64,000 nucleotides of DNA from Apium graveolens (lineage: Eukaryota; Streptophyta; Magnoliopsida; Apiales; Apiaceae). The stretch's first letter is position 1. Each line of letters begins with the position of its first letter. Positions 1 through 10,264 of the stretch are shown here, piece by piece. The translations under genes and the position numbers were made by a program. Location of the stretch: NCBI RefSeq assembly GCF_009905375.1, contig NC_133653.1, forward strand, positions 65,941,414 to 66,005,413, written 5' to 3'. The notes beneath the pieces were generated by a model, which ran no database searches, was not told the origin of the DNA, and saw only the letters and a program-made list of their open reading frames with translations.

Positions 1-511
1 CATGAGAAGATGGCATGATGTTGGCACAAATAAAAGAATTCCATGCACGTGGAAACCTGTTCATGTATGAGGCAGGGAAAGTGGCATACTCGTTCGTGCC
101 CTTCTTGAACTTCCAGTGAGTCTCAGGCACACACAGGGTAGCAATGATCAAATCCAAATTAAAATCATCCCTCGTCTTCTCATTCCAATTTTCCTGTTCT
201 GGCCTCCTCTCGGGTTGCTCAATCACCCTACGAATCTCCTCAGCACTATAGTCTATAGTCAATCCCCTCACCATAGTGAAACTGTTCTTCTCAGCATTTA
301 CATTCATGTAGAACTCGTGAACCACACTCATTGGTACCGCAGCAGGCGCCTCATAAAAAGCTATCCACCCCATCTCCACAATCATCTCCAGTAACTTACC
401 ATCCCTCCCCGATGGCAGAAAACCTCGCTCCTAGGCTATAGGCTTCGAAAGCAGCCTTGTATACTCCGCCTTAGCCTCCGGAGTTGAAAACCTAGGCCTC
501 ACACCACCCAT
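1..511 (-). pseudogene. Accessory ORF downstream of Athila pol (putative plant-transposon domain), N-terminal part
   Basis: The ATG is at 511 on the minus strand and the frame runs past the left edge. The protein begins MGGVRPRFSTPEAKAEY. A TAG at 433-431 breaks it at codon 27, after which the same frame stays open for at least 140 codons with features such as VVHEFYMN, FTMVRG and RRVIEQPE. This resembles the plant-specific 'putative plant transposon protein' domain (Pfam Transposase_32 type) that commonly follows pol in Athila elements. I see no signal peptide or membrane segment in the visible part, so an envelope role is not supported. A TATA box lies 160 bp upstream (671-678). The function is unknown. 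The family assignment comes from recognition of the motif pattern, not a search. Confidence 0.7.
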
Positions 512-670
512 ACTCAAAGAATTAGTGGTGTTGCTGCTAACTTGGGTTCGTTATCTTTTGGGTGCCAATAAGATTGAATAAGGGAAAATAATAGGTGTGT
601 GTGTGTGTATAAGAGAGATTTGTGTTTGAGAATTTGAGAAGTGATAGAGAAGTTTGTGTATAAATGTATG

Positions 671-678
671 TATATATA
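671..678 (-). promoter_or_regulatory. TATA box of the Athila accessory ORF
   Basis: TATATATA on the minus strand, 160 bp before the ATG at 511. The leader between them is CT-rich and contains a short CA run (near 600). Its position after pol suggests a promoter separate from the LTR. The GC-rich motif repeats at 858-1010 lie 180-330 bp upstream of it. Confidence 0.5.
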
Positions 679-857
679 GGAGATTAGGAATAAAATTAGT
701 TATAAAAAAGATGTGGGATTAATGGGAGTCATTGGGGTAATGGAATTGATTTGGAATAGAAATTATGGGAAGTGGAGGAAGGAAATTCGGGTAGAAATTG
801 ATTTTGTATTGAAGTCCCCGAAATTCTGTTTATTTCCTTCTTCTTTTTTCCGACTAC

Positions 858-1010
858 AGGGACTCAGCGCGGTCGCCCCGCCTGGCAGCGCGGGCGCGTC
901 ATGCTTCTGGAAATCCAGCGTGGTCGCCCCGCATGCTAGCGCGGGCACGCGTTTCTTCTGACAAATCAATGCGGCTGCCCCGCTTCTCAGCGCGCCGTGC
1001 TTCTGTAGTT
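858..1010. repeat. GC-rich AGCGCGG(G/T)CG motif cluster
   Basis: Several degenerate copies of AGCGCGG(G/T)CG and its complement occur within about 150 bp, for example CAGCGCGGTCG, CAGCGCGGGCG and TAGCGCGGGC. The same motif recurs in the LTR of this element (about 20290-20390) and in the solo LTR of the family (about 55098-55190), in each case upstream of a TATA box. Confidence 0.6.
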
Positions 1011-1195
1011 GAACTTGAATTTTTTTTTCTTTTTTTTCTTTTTTGTGTTTTTCTCCTTTTTTTCTTCTTCCTCTATCTACTAATGTACAACAAACTTGGG
1101 TTGCCTTCCATGAAGCGCTTGGTTTACGTCATTAGATTGACGTAGAAACTCGAGATCAAGTAGACAATAAAACGACATTAACCACCTCATAGTTT

Positions 1196-1489
1196 GCCGT
1201 ATCCCCATAGTAATGCTTCAACCTCTGTCCATTCACCTTGAATGCTTGGCCTGGATCATTCTCAAAAATCTCCACGCTCCATGCGGAAACACAGTTTTGA
1301 TAATAAACGGCCCTGATCACCTCGACTTCAACTTTCCAGGAAAAAGACGGAGACGAGAGTTGAATAACAGAACTTGTTGCTCCGGTACAAATGATTTGAG
1401 CACTAGACCCCTATCGTGCCACCTCTTGACTTTCTCCTTATACATTTTGTTGTTCTCATACGCTTGAAGTCAAAACTTATCGAGTTCAT
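1196..1489 (-). pseudogene. Athila integrase C-terminal region (broken)
   Basis: On the minus strand the translation shows [20 protein letters not shown], then [15 protein letters not shown] and VFPHGAW. This is the typical C-terminal region of Athila/Ty3 integrases (the GPF/Y-type module). It is separated from the integrase core (1490-2331) by a stop and frame change near 1490. It is a decayed piece of the same pol gene. Confidence 0.7.
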
Positions 1490-2331
1490 TTAATTGGAGC
1501 ATTTTTTCTTACCAGCTACATCCAAATCAATGTTTAACTTCTTCAAAGCCCAATACGCTTTATGCTCGAGCTCCACAGGCAAATGACATCCCTTACCATA
1601 AACCAACTGAAATGGCGACATGCCAAGTTGAGTCTTGTATGATGTTCGATACGCCCAAACAGCTTCATCAAGCTTCAAAGACCAATCCTTCCTTGATGGA
1701 CACACAACTTTCTCTAGAATACGCTTGTTCTCTCTGTTAGATACCTCATCTTGACCATTAGTCTGAGGATGGTAGGCTATAGCATTGCAATGATTCACAT
1801 TATATCTTTGCATCATAGCAGTGAACTTGCGATTGCAGAAATACGATCCCTCATCACTAATTATGACTCTTGGAGTCCCAAACCTTGTGAATATATGCTT
1901 AAGAAGAAAATTTAGCACTACCTTCGCATCATTTGTTGGCAAAGCCTTGACTTCAACCCATTTCGAGACATAATCAACCGCCAACAAGATATAATAATTA
2001 TTGCAAGATGAGACAAACGGCCCCATGAAGTCAATTCCCCAAACATCAAAGACCTCAACCTCGAGAAGCACATTAAGAGCCATCTCATCCCTTTTAGACA
2101 TATTACCCACACGCTGGCATCGATCACACTTCAAAACAAATTGATGCACATCTTTAAACAATGTAGGCCAGAAAAATCCTGCTTGAAGGATACGAGATGC
2201 TGTCTTTTCTCCACTATAGTGGCCTCTATACGCAGTCGAATGACATCTCGCAAGATCCCCCCCCGTTTTGATGTACGGATTACATCTCCTAATGATCTGG
2301 TCATCTCCTTACCTAAACAAATATGGCTCAT
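1490..2331 (-). pseudogene. Athila integrase: zinc-binding domain and catalytic core
   Basis: Integrase inserts the cDNA into chromosomal DNA. The zinc-binding HHCC region (ending CDRCQRVG) lies at about 2110-2270 and is split by a frameshift near the C-run at 2253-2262. The core (1490-2161) keeps WGIDFMGPF with the first Asp, ISDEGSYF with the second Asp (usually DGGSHF) and the glutamate in [13 protein letters not shown]. The later [20 protein letters not shown] block is typical of plant Ty3 integrases. The frame stops at 1490 before the C-terminal region. It belongs to the same pol as the RNase H at 2332-2856. It is not functional. Confidence 0.8.
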
Positions 2332-2856
2332 CCCACATGTACCACTTCACCCCATGAAGAAAATTCTTCCTTTGAGCAAAAGACAAGTCTGGAGGCATGA
2401 TATTACTCACAAGATAGTTCATGATGTCTGTGAACCACAGTTCTTCTTCTTGCACCCCAAACATCTGCTCATCAGGAAAAGATCATTTATCAATGTCTTA
2501 TTCTGTGAAGTTGCACTTGGATCTTCCAAACGGGAGAGATGATCAGCGACTTGATTCTCAGTGCCTTTTCTGTCCTTCATCTTTAACTCAAATTTATGAA
2601 GTAAAAGAACCCATCGAATCAATCTAGGCTTCGAGTCCTTCTTTGAGATGAGATAGTGAATATCAGCGTGATCAGTGAACACTGTCACCTTCGCCCCAAG
2701 CAAATAAGATCGAAACTTCTCAAAACCGTAGACAATGGCTAAGAGTTCTTTCTCAGTAGTAGTATAATTCAGTTGAGCACCATTGAGGGTCTTACTAGCA
2801 TAGTAGACCACATGAAAGATGTTCTGTCTCTTCCCAAGAACTGCTCCAACTGCATA
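2332..2856 (-). pseudogene. Athila RNase H domain (cut by element A)
   Basis: The minus-strand frame at 2419-2811 shows [20 protein letters not shown], then [30 protein letters not shown] and ADHLSRLED. This is the RNase H that follows Ty3 reverse transcriptase. The upstream end is cut at 2856 by insertion of element A, and the missing start is found at 15982 onward, in the AIIAPNWDEPFEMMCDSSDYAV-type segment. The frame closes near 2419, before the tether to integrase. It belonged to one pol ORF that was already decaying. Confidence 0.8.
2852..2856 (+). repeat. Target-site duplication of element A, left copy (GCATA)
   Basis: GCATA directly before the 5' LTR (2852-2856) and again directly after the 3' LTR (15977-15981). 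This proves the two LTRs came from one insertion. Confidence 0.9.
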
Positions 2857-2931
2857 TGTTAGGAATATATGTGCATTAGTTTGATGATATGTTTAACAAA
2901 ACACTTAAGTAGAAATTCAGTGTCTGTAGCC

Positions 2932-3289
2932 TCAACGGATAAGACCACTTTGGCTATCCGTTGATGTTGTAGCTTTACTTAGAAATAAGTCTAGTGTTGT
3001 AGCATATTTCAGTCTCTGTATTTAAGATGTAATTCTTAGAAGTTGAGAGAAACTATGAGTCATGTTGACTACTAGAAGATATGCAGATAGGAAGGCCAAT
3101 TGTAAATATTTCATGCCTTGTAATTTTGTATAAATGAAGTGGTATCAACGGATGACTTAAAGACCTTCAACGGATGAGAAGCTAAGCTTCAACGGATGTC
3201 TCTAAAGCTTCAACGGATAACATCCTTCAACGGATGAGTGCATCAACGGATGAAAGCTTCAACGGATGTTCTGTTGATTAACCGTTGAT
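2932..3289 (+). promoter_or_regulatory. U3 array of the TCAACGGAT motif
   Basis: Exact copies start at 2932, 3145, 3167, 3189, 3210, 3227, 3243 and 3259. One is on the opposite strand at 2956, and a near copy (AACCGTTGA) is at 3280. The downstream set is a loose direct repeat with starts about 16-22 bp apart. The array ends about 105 bp before the LTR TATA box, where enhancers usually lie. Confidence 0.75.
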
Positions 3290-3395
3290 AAGTGGTAGTT
3301 GTACCTACAAACAGAGGCACGTGGGTGAACAGAGATAACTGAAATGTGGCAGCCTAATTTCAGGAACATCAGAAAAAGCAGCCGTTCTACTCTAG

Positions 3396-3402
3396 TATAA
3401 AG
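3396..3402 (+). promoter_or_regulatory. LTR TATA box of element A
   Basis: TATAAAG in the context CTAGTATAAAGAGAC, 540 bp into the LTR. It is repeated at 15501-15507 in the 3' LTR. Transcription would start about 30 bp downstream, giving a U3 of about 570 bp. Confidence 0.65.
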
Positions 3403-3873
3403 AGACATTAAGTCAACAAAGTACTGGAGTGAACTGGAGAAGAAACAAGTGGAGATCTTACTTTATTATTTTATAATATCCTTGTCTTCACTTGTAAACT
3501 TGGTAACATATAAACCAAGTAGTAGCTAGTAATTAGATAAGAATTTTTCCAGAGCTGTTTAGAAAAATCTTGAGAGAAAAATTATCTAGTTTGTACTAGG
3601 ATGCAGCTGTGATCAAATTCTTAGATCACAGAATTTCTGAAATACCATCTCTGGTGGAACAACAAATCCACCAGAAAAGTTTTTAAAGGTTTATTGTGTT
3701 CTTTACATTTGTGTTTGAATATATATCTGTCTGTATCAGCTTAAAGCAATTCACACACTTGTTCATCTTAAACACACAGTCTTTATAAACTGGTCAAAAC
3801 TTGAAAAAGTTTTGAGATTTACATTCAACCCCCCTTCTGTAAATCTCATTGTTAGTTCTCTAGAAATAACAAT

Positions 3874-3885
3874 TGGTATCAGAGC
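3874..3885 (+). other. Primer binding site, initiator tRNA-Met type
   Basis: TGGTATCAGAGC lies two bases after the LTR end. This is the usual plant Ty1/copia primer site complementary to the 3' end of initiator tRNA-Met. Confidence 0.9.
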
Positions 3886-3932
3886 AGGCTCTTGACAAAC
3901 AAAGAGTTTAAAGATCTTGGAATCTAACAAAG

Positions 3933-6359
3933 ATGAGTAAGAAGGATATTGGAGTAAAAATCCCAGTTCTTGACAGAGACAGTTATCACCACTGGAAGGT
4001 GAAAATGCACCTTCATCTACTCTCCCAAGATGAAGGTTATGTAAACTGTATTGAGAATGGTCCTCACATTCCCCACAAAGTAGCCACAGTTGCTACGTCC
4101 ACAATTGCTGTTGGTCAATCCATTCCAAAACCTAGAGCAGAATGGACAATGGAAGACACAGAAGAAGTCCACAAGGATAAGAAGGCTATGAACATTTTGT
4201 TTAATGGTCTTGACAAGGATATGTTTGATAATGTGATAAATTGCTCAACTGCCAAAGAGGTTTGGGACACAGTTCAGCTGCTGTGTGAAGGTACAGAACA
4301 AGTAAAAGAGAACAAGATGCAGCTTCTCATTCAACAGTATGAGTATTTTCATTTTGAAGAAAATGAATCTTTAAATGACACATTTAATAGATTCCAAAAG
4401 CTGTTGAATGGATTGAAGCTGTATGGTAGAGTGTACCAGGTGAAGGATTCAAATCTTAAATTCTTAAGATCCTTGCCAAAGGAATGGAAACCCATGACTG
4501 TCTCCTTAAGAAACTCTCAGGATTATAAGGACTTCACTCTTGAAAGATTATATGGAATCTTGAAGACTTATGAACTAGAGTTGGAACAGGATGAGGTATT
4601 GGAGAAGGGGAGAAAGAAAGGAAGTTCAGTTGCATTGGTAGCTGAAAATGAGAGGGAATGCAGACAAGAAACTGTGAGATCTACATCAAACTCCAAAGAT
4701 GGTACAAGATATCAGGAATCAAGCAAAGGAAAAGAGCAAGTTGCTGAGAATGAAGACAACTCCAGTCAAGATGACTCTGATAGTGTTGATGAGCATCTTG
4801 CATTTCTGTCCAGGAGATTTGCAAAGATGAAGTTTAAGAAAAACACTAGAGCCACTAAACCTCATAAGAACATGGTGGACAAATCAAAGTTCAAGTGTTT
4901 CAATTGTGGTATAAGTGGACACTTTGCAAGTGAGTGCAGAAAGCCAACATCTGAAAAGAAGAAATTTGACCAAGTAGATTACAAGAAGAAATATTTTGAT
5001 CTGCTCAAGCAAAAGGAAAGGGCTTTCATTACTCAAGAAAAAGATTGGGCAGCTGATGGAGAGGAAGAGAATGAAGATGTGGAGTATGTCAACTTAGCTC
5101 TCATGGCTGATTCTGAGGAAAATGAAGTTAGTTCATCAAGCAATCAGGTAACAACTCAGGTAATCACTACTGATGTAACACAACTTACTAAAGAAGAGTG
5201 CAATGATGCTTTTAATGACATGTCTACTGAATTGTATCATTTGCGTGTGTCTCTTAAATCTCTTGCTAAAGAAAATAGTAGGATTAAAGAGAACAATCTG
5301 TTTTTAAGTAATAGAAATGCTATGTTAGAAGATAAGTTGATTGACCTTGAGAAAACCAAGCTGCATTGTATATCTGTTGAGAATGAACTAGCTGAATCTA
5401 TTAAGAAAGTAGAAATACTTTCTAATCAATTAAAGAGAGAGCAAGAGGTGATTAAAGCCTGGAAAACATCTAGGGATGTTAGTGCTCAAATTGCCAAGGT
5501 CCAAGGAATTGAATCATTCTGTGAAACTGCCTGGGATAAAAACAAAAAGAAACTGGAATTAATTGATGGGCTGTCAACGGATGTGGAATCAACGGATGAT
5601 GAAGGTTATCCGTTGAAGGAAGAAAATGAGCATCCGTTGAAGGTTCCTCAATTAAAACAGGCAGATGTTTCTATTAGTGAAAATCTAAAGAAACTCAACA
5701 AAAAGTTTGGTTCAACTTCCAAGAACTTTGTTAAAGAAGAAGCAAGCACATCCAAAGATGTCAGTAAGGTGAATATAGGGCACATGACCTTAGAACAGTT
5801 AAATAATAGGCTCAAGATGGTTGAGGATAAAAAGGAAACTAAAAGAAAATCTAACAGAAATGGGAAGGTAGGTGTTAACAAACATAACAATTACACACCT
5901 GATAGGTATGCTCCTAGAAAAAGCTGTGTGCATTGTAGTAGTGTTAATCATCTATCTGCTAATTGCAAATCTATTAAGAAAACCCCCATAACTGTACCCT
6001 CTTCCATGCCTAACATGTCTGCATCATCTCTACATGCTATGCCTACGATGTCTCAACAGAATCCTTATGCACATTTTGCAAACATGCCATATTTTAACAA
6101 TCCTTATCTTGCTGCATTTAGTATGCCTCAAATGCCATACAATATGCCTATGTGGAATAACATGTATGCACAATCCATGCCTTATCATATTCCAAATGTG
6201 CTAAATGATTCTGTGACTAACCCTACACCTCAACCAACTACATCTAAGACCAAGGTTGACTCAAAGTTACCTAAGTCTAAAGATGCAGGAGAAATGAAGT
6301 CTAGGAGAAAGGCTAACAAGAATGGACCCAAGGAAACTTGGGTACCAAAATCAAATTGA
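3933..6359 (+). CDS. gag: Gag polyprotein of element A
   Basis: Gag, 808 aa, forms the particle that packages the element RNA. Residues 1 to about 230 form the Ty1/copia gag domain (UBN2/Retrotran_gag_2 type) with YHHWKVKMHLHLLSQDEGYV and SLPKEWKPMTVSLRNSQDY. A CCHC knuckle, CFNCGISGHFASEC, starts at Cys322. A coiled-coil-prone segment runs from about 430 to 530. A second CCHC motif, CVHCSSVNHLSANC, starts at Cys665. A Met/Pro/Asn-rich tail (about 685-765) and a basic end (KETWVPKSN) follow. It is much longer than usual copia gags but typical for the SIRE branch. The start is the first ATG after the primer site. Four copies of the TCAACGGAT motif lie at 5574-5640. The stop is TGA at 6357, and pol starts in another frame just after it. 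Confidence 0.93.
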   Translation: MSKKDIGVKIPVLDRDSYHHWKVKMHLHLLSQDEGYVNCIENGPHIPHKVATVATSTIAVGQSIPKPRAEWTMEDTEEVHKDKKAMNILFNGLDKDMFDNVINCSTAKEVWDTVQLLCEGTEQVKENKMQLLIQQYEYFHFEENESLNDTFNRFQKLLNGLKLYGRVYQVKDSNLKFLRSLPKEWKPMTVSLRNSQDYKDFTLERLYGILKTYELELEQDEVLEKGRKKGSSVALVAENERECRQETVRSTSNSKDGTRYQESSKGKEQVAENEDNSSQDDSDSVDEHLAFLSRRFAKMKFKKNTRATKPHKNMVDKSKFKCFNCGISGHFASECRKPTSEKKKFDQVDYKKKYFDLLKQKERAFITQEKDWAADGEEENEDVEYVNLALMADSEENEVSSSSNQVTTQVITTDVTQLTKEECNDAFNDMSTELYHLRVSLKSLAKENSRIKENNLFLSNRNAMLEDKLIDLEKTKLHCISVENELAESIKKVEILSNQLKREQEVIKAWKTSRDVSAQIAKVQGIESFCETAWDKNKKKLELIDGLSTDVESTDDEGYPLKEENEHPLKVPQLKQADVSISENLKKLNKKFGSTSKNFVKEEASTSKDVSKVNIGHMTLEQLNNRLKMVEDKKETKRKSNRNGKVGVNKHNNYTPDRYAPRKSCVHCSSVNHLSANCKSIKKTPITVPSSMPNMSASSLHAMPTMSQQNPYAHFANMPYFNNPYLAAFSMPQMPYNMPMWNNMYAQSMPYHIPNVLNDSVTNPTPQPTTSKTKVDSKLPKSKDAGEMKSRRKANKNGPKETWVPKSN
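5574..5640 (+). repeat. TCAACGGAT motif cluster inside gag
   Basis: Forward copies at 5574 and 5589; complementary copies at 5608 and 5632. Forward copies read Ser-Thr-Asp; complementary ones read through Pro-Leu. The copies at 5589 and 5608 form an inverted pair with a 10-bp spacer. The related element B has TCGACGGAT-type motifs at the same gag position (54482-54533). Confidence 0.8.
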
Positions 6360-6379
6360 TTGATTTTATGGTGTGCAGG
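6357..6379 (+). promoter_or_regulatory. gag-pol junction with a 3' splice-acceptor-like TGTGCAG/GG
   Basis: The gag TGA (6357-6359) is followed 16 nt later by GTGTGCAG then GG at 6371-6380, where the protease region opens. The pol frame is +1 relative to gag, closed by TGA at 6361-6363, and has no ATG before the protease. The same sequence is conserved at the B junction (56687-56710), but with 17 nt, so the relative frame differs. This favours splicing or another frame-independent mechanism over a fixed frameshift. Confidence 0.4.
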
Positions 6380-9300
6380 GAAATAGAAGAAATTTATGGT
6401 ACTTGGACAGTGGCTGTTCAAGACACATGACAGGAGATTTCTCCCTGCTCACAGAGTTTAAGGAAAGAGCTGGCCCTAGCATAACCTTTGGAGATGACAG
6501 CAAAGGGTTTACTATGGGATATGGCTTGATTTCAACAAGGAATGTCATCATTGATGAAGTTGCATTAGTTGATGGTCTCAAACATAACTTACTGAGCATC
6601 AGTCAACTATGTGATAAAGGGAATACAGTTTCCTTCAATTCTGAAGCCTGTGTTGTCACTAGTAAGAAAGACAACAAAGTGGTTCTAACTGGAGTTAGAA
6701 AAGGAAATGTGTACTTAGCTGACTTCAACTCTGCAAATGCAGAATCTATTACTTGTCTCTTCAGCAAAGCAAGTTCAGTTGAGAGTTGGCTATGGCACAA
6801 GAAGCTATCCCATTTGAATTTCAAGACAATGAATGATCTAGTCAAAAAGGACCTAGTAAGAGGAATTCCTCTTGTTGAATTCTCAAGGGATGGTTTGTGT
6901 GATGCTTGTCAGAAAGGCAAACAAAGGAAAGCATCATTCAAAAAGAAGCTTGAAACAACAATTGATGAACCATTACAGCTGCTACATATGGATTTGTTTG
7001 GACCAGTCAATGTATTGTCAATTGAAAGAAAAAGATATTGCTTAGTGATTGTAGATGATTTCTCAAAGTTTTCATGGGTCTATTTTCTTGGATCAAAGAA
7101 TGAAGGAAGTGAAATCATTATCAATCACATCAGGCAAGTCAATAATCATCCTGACCTGAAGGTTAGGAATATCAGGAGTGACAATGGAACTGAATTCAAG
7201 AATTTATCAATGAGGTTGTTCTGTGAAGAAAATGGAATCATGCATGAGTTCTCAGCTCCAAGAACACCTCAGCAAAATGGGGTAGTTGAAAGAAAGAACA
7301 GATCTTTAATTGAGGCTGCCAGAACAATGCTTGAAGAATCAAAGTTACCAACATATTTCTGGGCTGAAGCTGTTAATTGTGCCTGTTTCACTCAAAATAT
7401 CTCTTTGATCAATCAAGCTAAAGGCATGACTCCTTATCAGTTGTTCAAGAGAAGAAAACCAACTCTAAACTTTCTTCATGTCTTTGGATGTAAATACTTT
7501 ATACTAAGGAATCAATCTGACCATAAAGGGAAGTTTGATGCAAAGGCTGATGAAGGGATATTTGTTGGTTATTCAGCTGGAAAATCTTATAGGGTCTACA
7601 ATCTAAGAACCAACATTGTTATGGAATCTGTGCATGTTGTGTTTGATGATAAAAAGATTGATGGACTAACAGATGAGGGACAATATGAGAGACTCAAATT
7701 TGACAACATTGAGATATATTGTGATGATAGTGAAGAGGAGACTGATGGAGATAACACTTCAAAAGGGATTCAAAACATGCCCTTGGATAATGCACAAAAT
7801 ACTGCATCCGTTGAAAGTCAGAATTCTGCATCCGTTGATAGAGGCAATGCAGTATCCGTTGAAAGACATGGTGTATCATCCGTTGAAGTACTAAATGAAG
7901 CATCCGTTGATCATAGTTTATCAACGGATAATCGATTTACATCATCAGTTGATAGAACTGCAAGTTCCCTGCAAAGGACCAACAACTCAGGGGGAGTTTC
8001 AACTAGTCAACACTCTGTCTCACATCATGACAATACTGAGGCCACCTCATCTAGAGCACATCTTCCACTTCAAAGGAAATGGACCAAGAATCATCCCTTT
8101 GAACTGATCATTGGTGATGCATCATCTAAAGTGCAAACAAGAAGAGCTACTCAAGATGAATGTCTGTATAGTAGTTTTCTATCTCAGGAGGAACCTAAGA
8201 AAGTGGAAGAAGCCTTATTGGATCCAGATTGGATATTAGCTATGCAGGAAGAGCTAAACCAATTTGAGAGAAACCAAGTTTGGAAGCTGGTACCCAAACC
8301 AAAGAACAAGAGTCCTATTGACACAAAATGGGTATTCAGAAACAAGATGGATGAAAATGGCATTATCATAAGGAATAAAGCCAGATTGGTTGCTAAAGGC
8401 TATTCTCAGCAAGAGGGAATAGATTTTGATGAGACATATGCTCCTGTTGCAAGACTTGAAGCCATCAGAATTTTTCTAGCCTATGCAGCTCATGCCAATT
8501 TCAAAGTCTATCAAATGGATGTCAAGAGTGCATTTCTAAATGGGAAATTAGAGGAAGAAGTCTATGTAAGTCAACCTCCAGGATTTGAAGATCCAAATTT
8601 TCCAGACTATGTATATTATCTGTTGAAAGCACTCTATGGACTGAAGCAAGCACCTAGAGCCTGGTATGAAACCTTATCAAAATTTTTTTTGGAGAATCAC
8701 TTCACTAGAGGTACTATTGATAAAACTCTCTTCTTTAGGAATGTTAATGGCTCTAGTATACTTGTTCAAATTTATGTAGACGACATAATATTTGGTTCTA
8801 AAGATGATAAACTTTGTAAAAAGTTTGCTAAGCTAATGCAAAGTAATTATGAAATGAGCCTTATGGGAGAACTAACCTATTTTCTTGGTTTACAAATTAA
8901 ACAAGTTAGTAATGGAATTTTCATTAGTCAAACTAAATATATTCATGATCTATTAAAGAAGTTTGACTTAATGGAATGTTCATCTGTAAAAACTCCCATG
9001 GCCACTGCCACCAAACTTGAATTAAATAAGACTGAAAGGTCTGTGGACATTACAAGTTATAGAGGCATGGTTGGTTCACTTTTATATTTAACTGCTAACA
9101 GACCAGATATAATGTTTGCTACATGTCTGTGTGCTAGATTTCAAGCTGATCCTAGGGAGTCTCACTTAATAGCTATCAAAAGGATTTTCAGATATCTCAA
9201 GGGTACACCAAATTTAGGTATTTGGTATCCTAGAGAATCTGGCTTTGATCTAATTGGTTATTCAGATGCAGACTATGCAGGTTGCAAAATAGACAGGAAA

Positions 9301-9717
9301 AGTACAACAGGCTCCTGCCAATTCCTGGGAAACAAGCTTGTATCATGGTTTAGCAAAAAGCAAAATTCAGTCTCTACTTCTACAGCTGAGGCTGAAGACA
9401 TTGCTGCTGGAAGTTGCTGCTCTCAAGTGTTATGGATGAGAAATCAACTCCTTGACTATGGACTTCATGTTGATAGAATTCCTATCTTTTGTGACAACAC
9501 AAGTGCCATAGCCATAACAGAGAATCCTGTACAGCACTCAAGAACCAAGCACATTAATATCAAGTACCACTTCATTAGGGAGCATGTCATGAATGGTACA
9601 GTGGAACTACATTTTGTTCCAAGTGAACAACAAATTGCAGACATATTTACCAAGCCACTTGATGAATCAACATTCACAAGATTAGTAAGTGAGCTAGGTA
9701 TGCTTAATTACTCTTAA
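6364..9717 (+). CDS. pol: Pol polyprotein of element A (protease, integrase, reverse transcriptase, RNase H)
   Basis: The enzymes for processing, reverse transcription and integration lie in copia order. Positions are counted from 6373. Protease active site LDSG at Asp12. The integrase zinc region runs from [12 protein letters not shown] to [14 protein letters not shown]. The integrase triad is Asp207, Asp270 and Glu306, the last two spaced D-35-E. Reverse transcriptase starts near [20 protein letters not shown], with YVDD at 801-804. RNase H has YSDADYAG with Asp965 and STAEAED. The ORF ends LGMLNYS and is about 1114-1118 codons with no breaks. There is no ATG at the 5' end, so it is probably made as Gag-Pol or from a spliced RNA. 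The connector before the reverse transcriptase (7806-7929) contains six TCAACGGAT motifs, read as Ser-Val-Glu/Asp, a different frame from that used in gag. Confidence 0.93.
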   Translation, partial: FYGVQGNRRNLWYLDSGCSRHMTGDFSLLTEFKERAGPSITFGDDSKGFTMGYGLISTRNVIIDEVALVDGLKHNLLSISQLCDKGNTVSFNSEACVVTSKKDNKVVLTGVRKGNVYLADFNSANAESITCLFSKASSVESWLWHKKLSHLNFKTMNDLVKKDLVRGIPLVEFSRDGLCDACQKGKQRKASFKKKLETTIDEPLQLLHMDLFGPVNVLSIERKRYCLVIVDDFSKFSWVYFLGSKNEGSEIIINHIRQVNNHPDLKVRNIRSDNGTEFKNLSMRLFCEENGIMHEFSAPRTPQQNGVVERKNRSLIEAARTMLEESKLPTYFWAEAVNCACFTQNISLINQAKGMTPYQLFKRRKPTLNFLHVFGCKYFILRNQSDHKGKFDAKADEGIFVGYSAGKSYRVYNLRTNIVMESVHVVFDDKKIDGLTDEGQYERLKFDNIEIYCDDSEEETDGDNTSKGIQNMPLDNAQNTASVESQNSASVDRGNAVSVERHGVSSVEVLNEASVDHSLSTDNRFTSSVDRTASSLQRTNNSGGVSTSQHSVSHHDNTEATSSRAHLPLQRKWTKNHPFELIIGDASSKVQTRRATQDECLYSSFLSQEEPKKVEEALLDPDWILAMQEELNQFERNQVWKLVPKPKNKSPIDTKWVFRNKMDENGIIIRNKARLVAKGYSQQEGIDFDETYAPVARLEAIRIFLAYAAHANFKVYQMDVKSAFLNGKLEEEVYVSQPPGFEDPNFPDYVYYLLKALYGLKQAPRAWYETLSKFFLENHFTRGTIDKTLFFRNVNGSSILVQIYVDDIIFGSKDDKLCKKFAKLMQSNYEMSLMGELTYFLGLQIKQVSNGIFISQTKYIHDLLKKFDLMECSSVKTPMATATKLELNKTERSVDITSYRGMVGSLLYLTANRPDIMFATCLCARFQADPRESHLIAIKRIFRYLKGTPNLGIWYPRESGFDLIGYSDADYAGCKIDRKSTTGSCQFLGNKLVSWFSKKQNSVSTSTAEAEDIAAGSCCSQVLWMRNQLLDYGLHVDRIPIFCDNTSAIAITENPVQHSRTKHINIKYHFIREHVMNGTVELHFVPSEQQIADIFTKPLDESTFTRLVSELGMLNYS
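7806..7929 (+). repeat. TCAACGGAT motif cluster inside pol
   Basis: Five complementary copies (ATCCGTTGA) start at 7806, 7830, 7854, 7878 and 7902, exactly 24 bp apart. One forward copy is at 7921. They encode a low-complexity linker between integrase and reverse transcriptase. Confidence 0.8.
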
Positions 9718-10264
9718 AATTCATGTCCTTATTGCAATTTGAATTGAAGCCTGAAATATATTAGTTGCTAGAACAAATTTGACTTTTAACAAAGTTTATA
9801 CCATCAACGGATGTTTCCTATCCGTTGAAAGTCAAAATTGCTCTATCAACGGATATTCATTATCCGTTGAAAGACAAATACATTTCTGGAATTTTTATCC
9901 GTCAACGGATAAAACTGAAGTACCTTTCAACGGATGACAATTTGCCTTATCCGTTGAAATGTCACATCAGTCGATTCAGGTGTTTCACAGCCGTTGATTC
10001 TATTTTCTTAACCGTTAATACTCATACATACATTTGTATGTATTGGTTTTAAAGGTAGTTGTTAGAATACTTACAGTTTATTCTTAAACGGCTGAAATTC
10101 ACTAACATATACTTATTGATTAATCTTTTACTAATTTTTTTTTGAAAGCATATAAGCCCTTCTGATTTTTCATTTTTACTTTACGCTTTCTTAAAATTTC
10201 AAGCATTTACCATTTTCTCTCTGCAAAACCTTCAAGTTATTCTCTGCAATTTCTACTCACAACA
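9718..10264 (+). promoter_or_regulatory. Spacer between pol and ORF3 with motif cluster
   Basis: 547 bp without a gene. It holds seven exact TCAACGGAT copies in both orientations (starts 9804, 9820, 9846, 9862, 9902, 9927, 9949). Two inverted pairs have exactly 7 bp between the arms (9804-9828 and 9846-9870). A near copy (GCCGTTGA) is near 9990. A TATA-like sequence follows at 10151. I read this as an internal promoter region for ORF3. Confidence 0.55.
10151..10156 (+). promoter_or_regulatory. TATA-like box of ORF3 in element A
   Basis: TATAAG in the context GCATATAAGCCC, 109 bp before the ORF3 ATG. A T-rich leader follows. The motif cluster lies 190-350 bp upstream. Confidence 0.4.

Larger units (their letters stand above)
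512..1195. other. Athila spacer between pol and accessory ORF
   Basis: No gene is visible. From right to left on the minus strand it holds the end of pol, an A-rich tract (the T-run at 1018-1070 on the plus strand), a GC-rich repeat island (858-1010) in an otherwise AT-rich context, the TATA box (671-678) and the leader of the accessory ORF. Confidence 0.6.
2857..3871 (+). repeat. 5' LTR of element A
   Basis: Begins TGTTAGGAATATATG and ends AGAAATAACA, 1015 bp. U3 holds nine exact copies of TCAACGGAT or its complement (2932-3267) and one near copy. The TATA box is at 3396-3402. The U5 end carries the CAACCCCCCTTCTGTAA stretch shared with the B and C families. Confidence 0.95.

Noticed and set aside
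713..1145. Short plus-strand frames over the GC-rich island and T-run
   Set aside because: They read through repeat and homopolymer sequence opposite to the element direction and have no recognisable product.
3145..3289. Regularly spaced TCAACGGAT copies resembling a CRISPR-like array
   Set aside because: The unit is only 9 bp, spacing varies, copies occur in both orientations and in ORFs, and the DNA is a plant LTR.
3874..3885. Possible tRNA gene fragments at 3874, 40994 and 52808
   Set aside because: Only 12-18 bases match the tRNA 3' end and they lie next to LTR ends, so they are primer binding sites.
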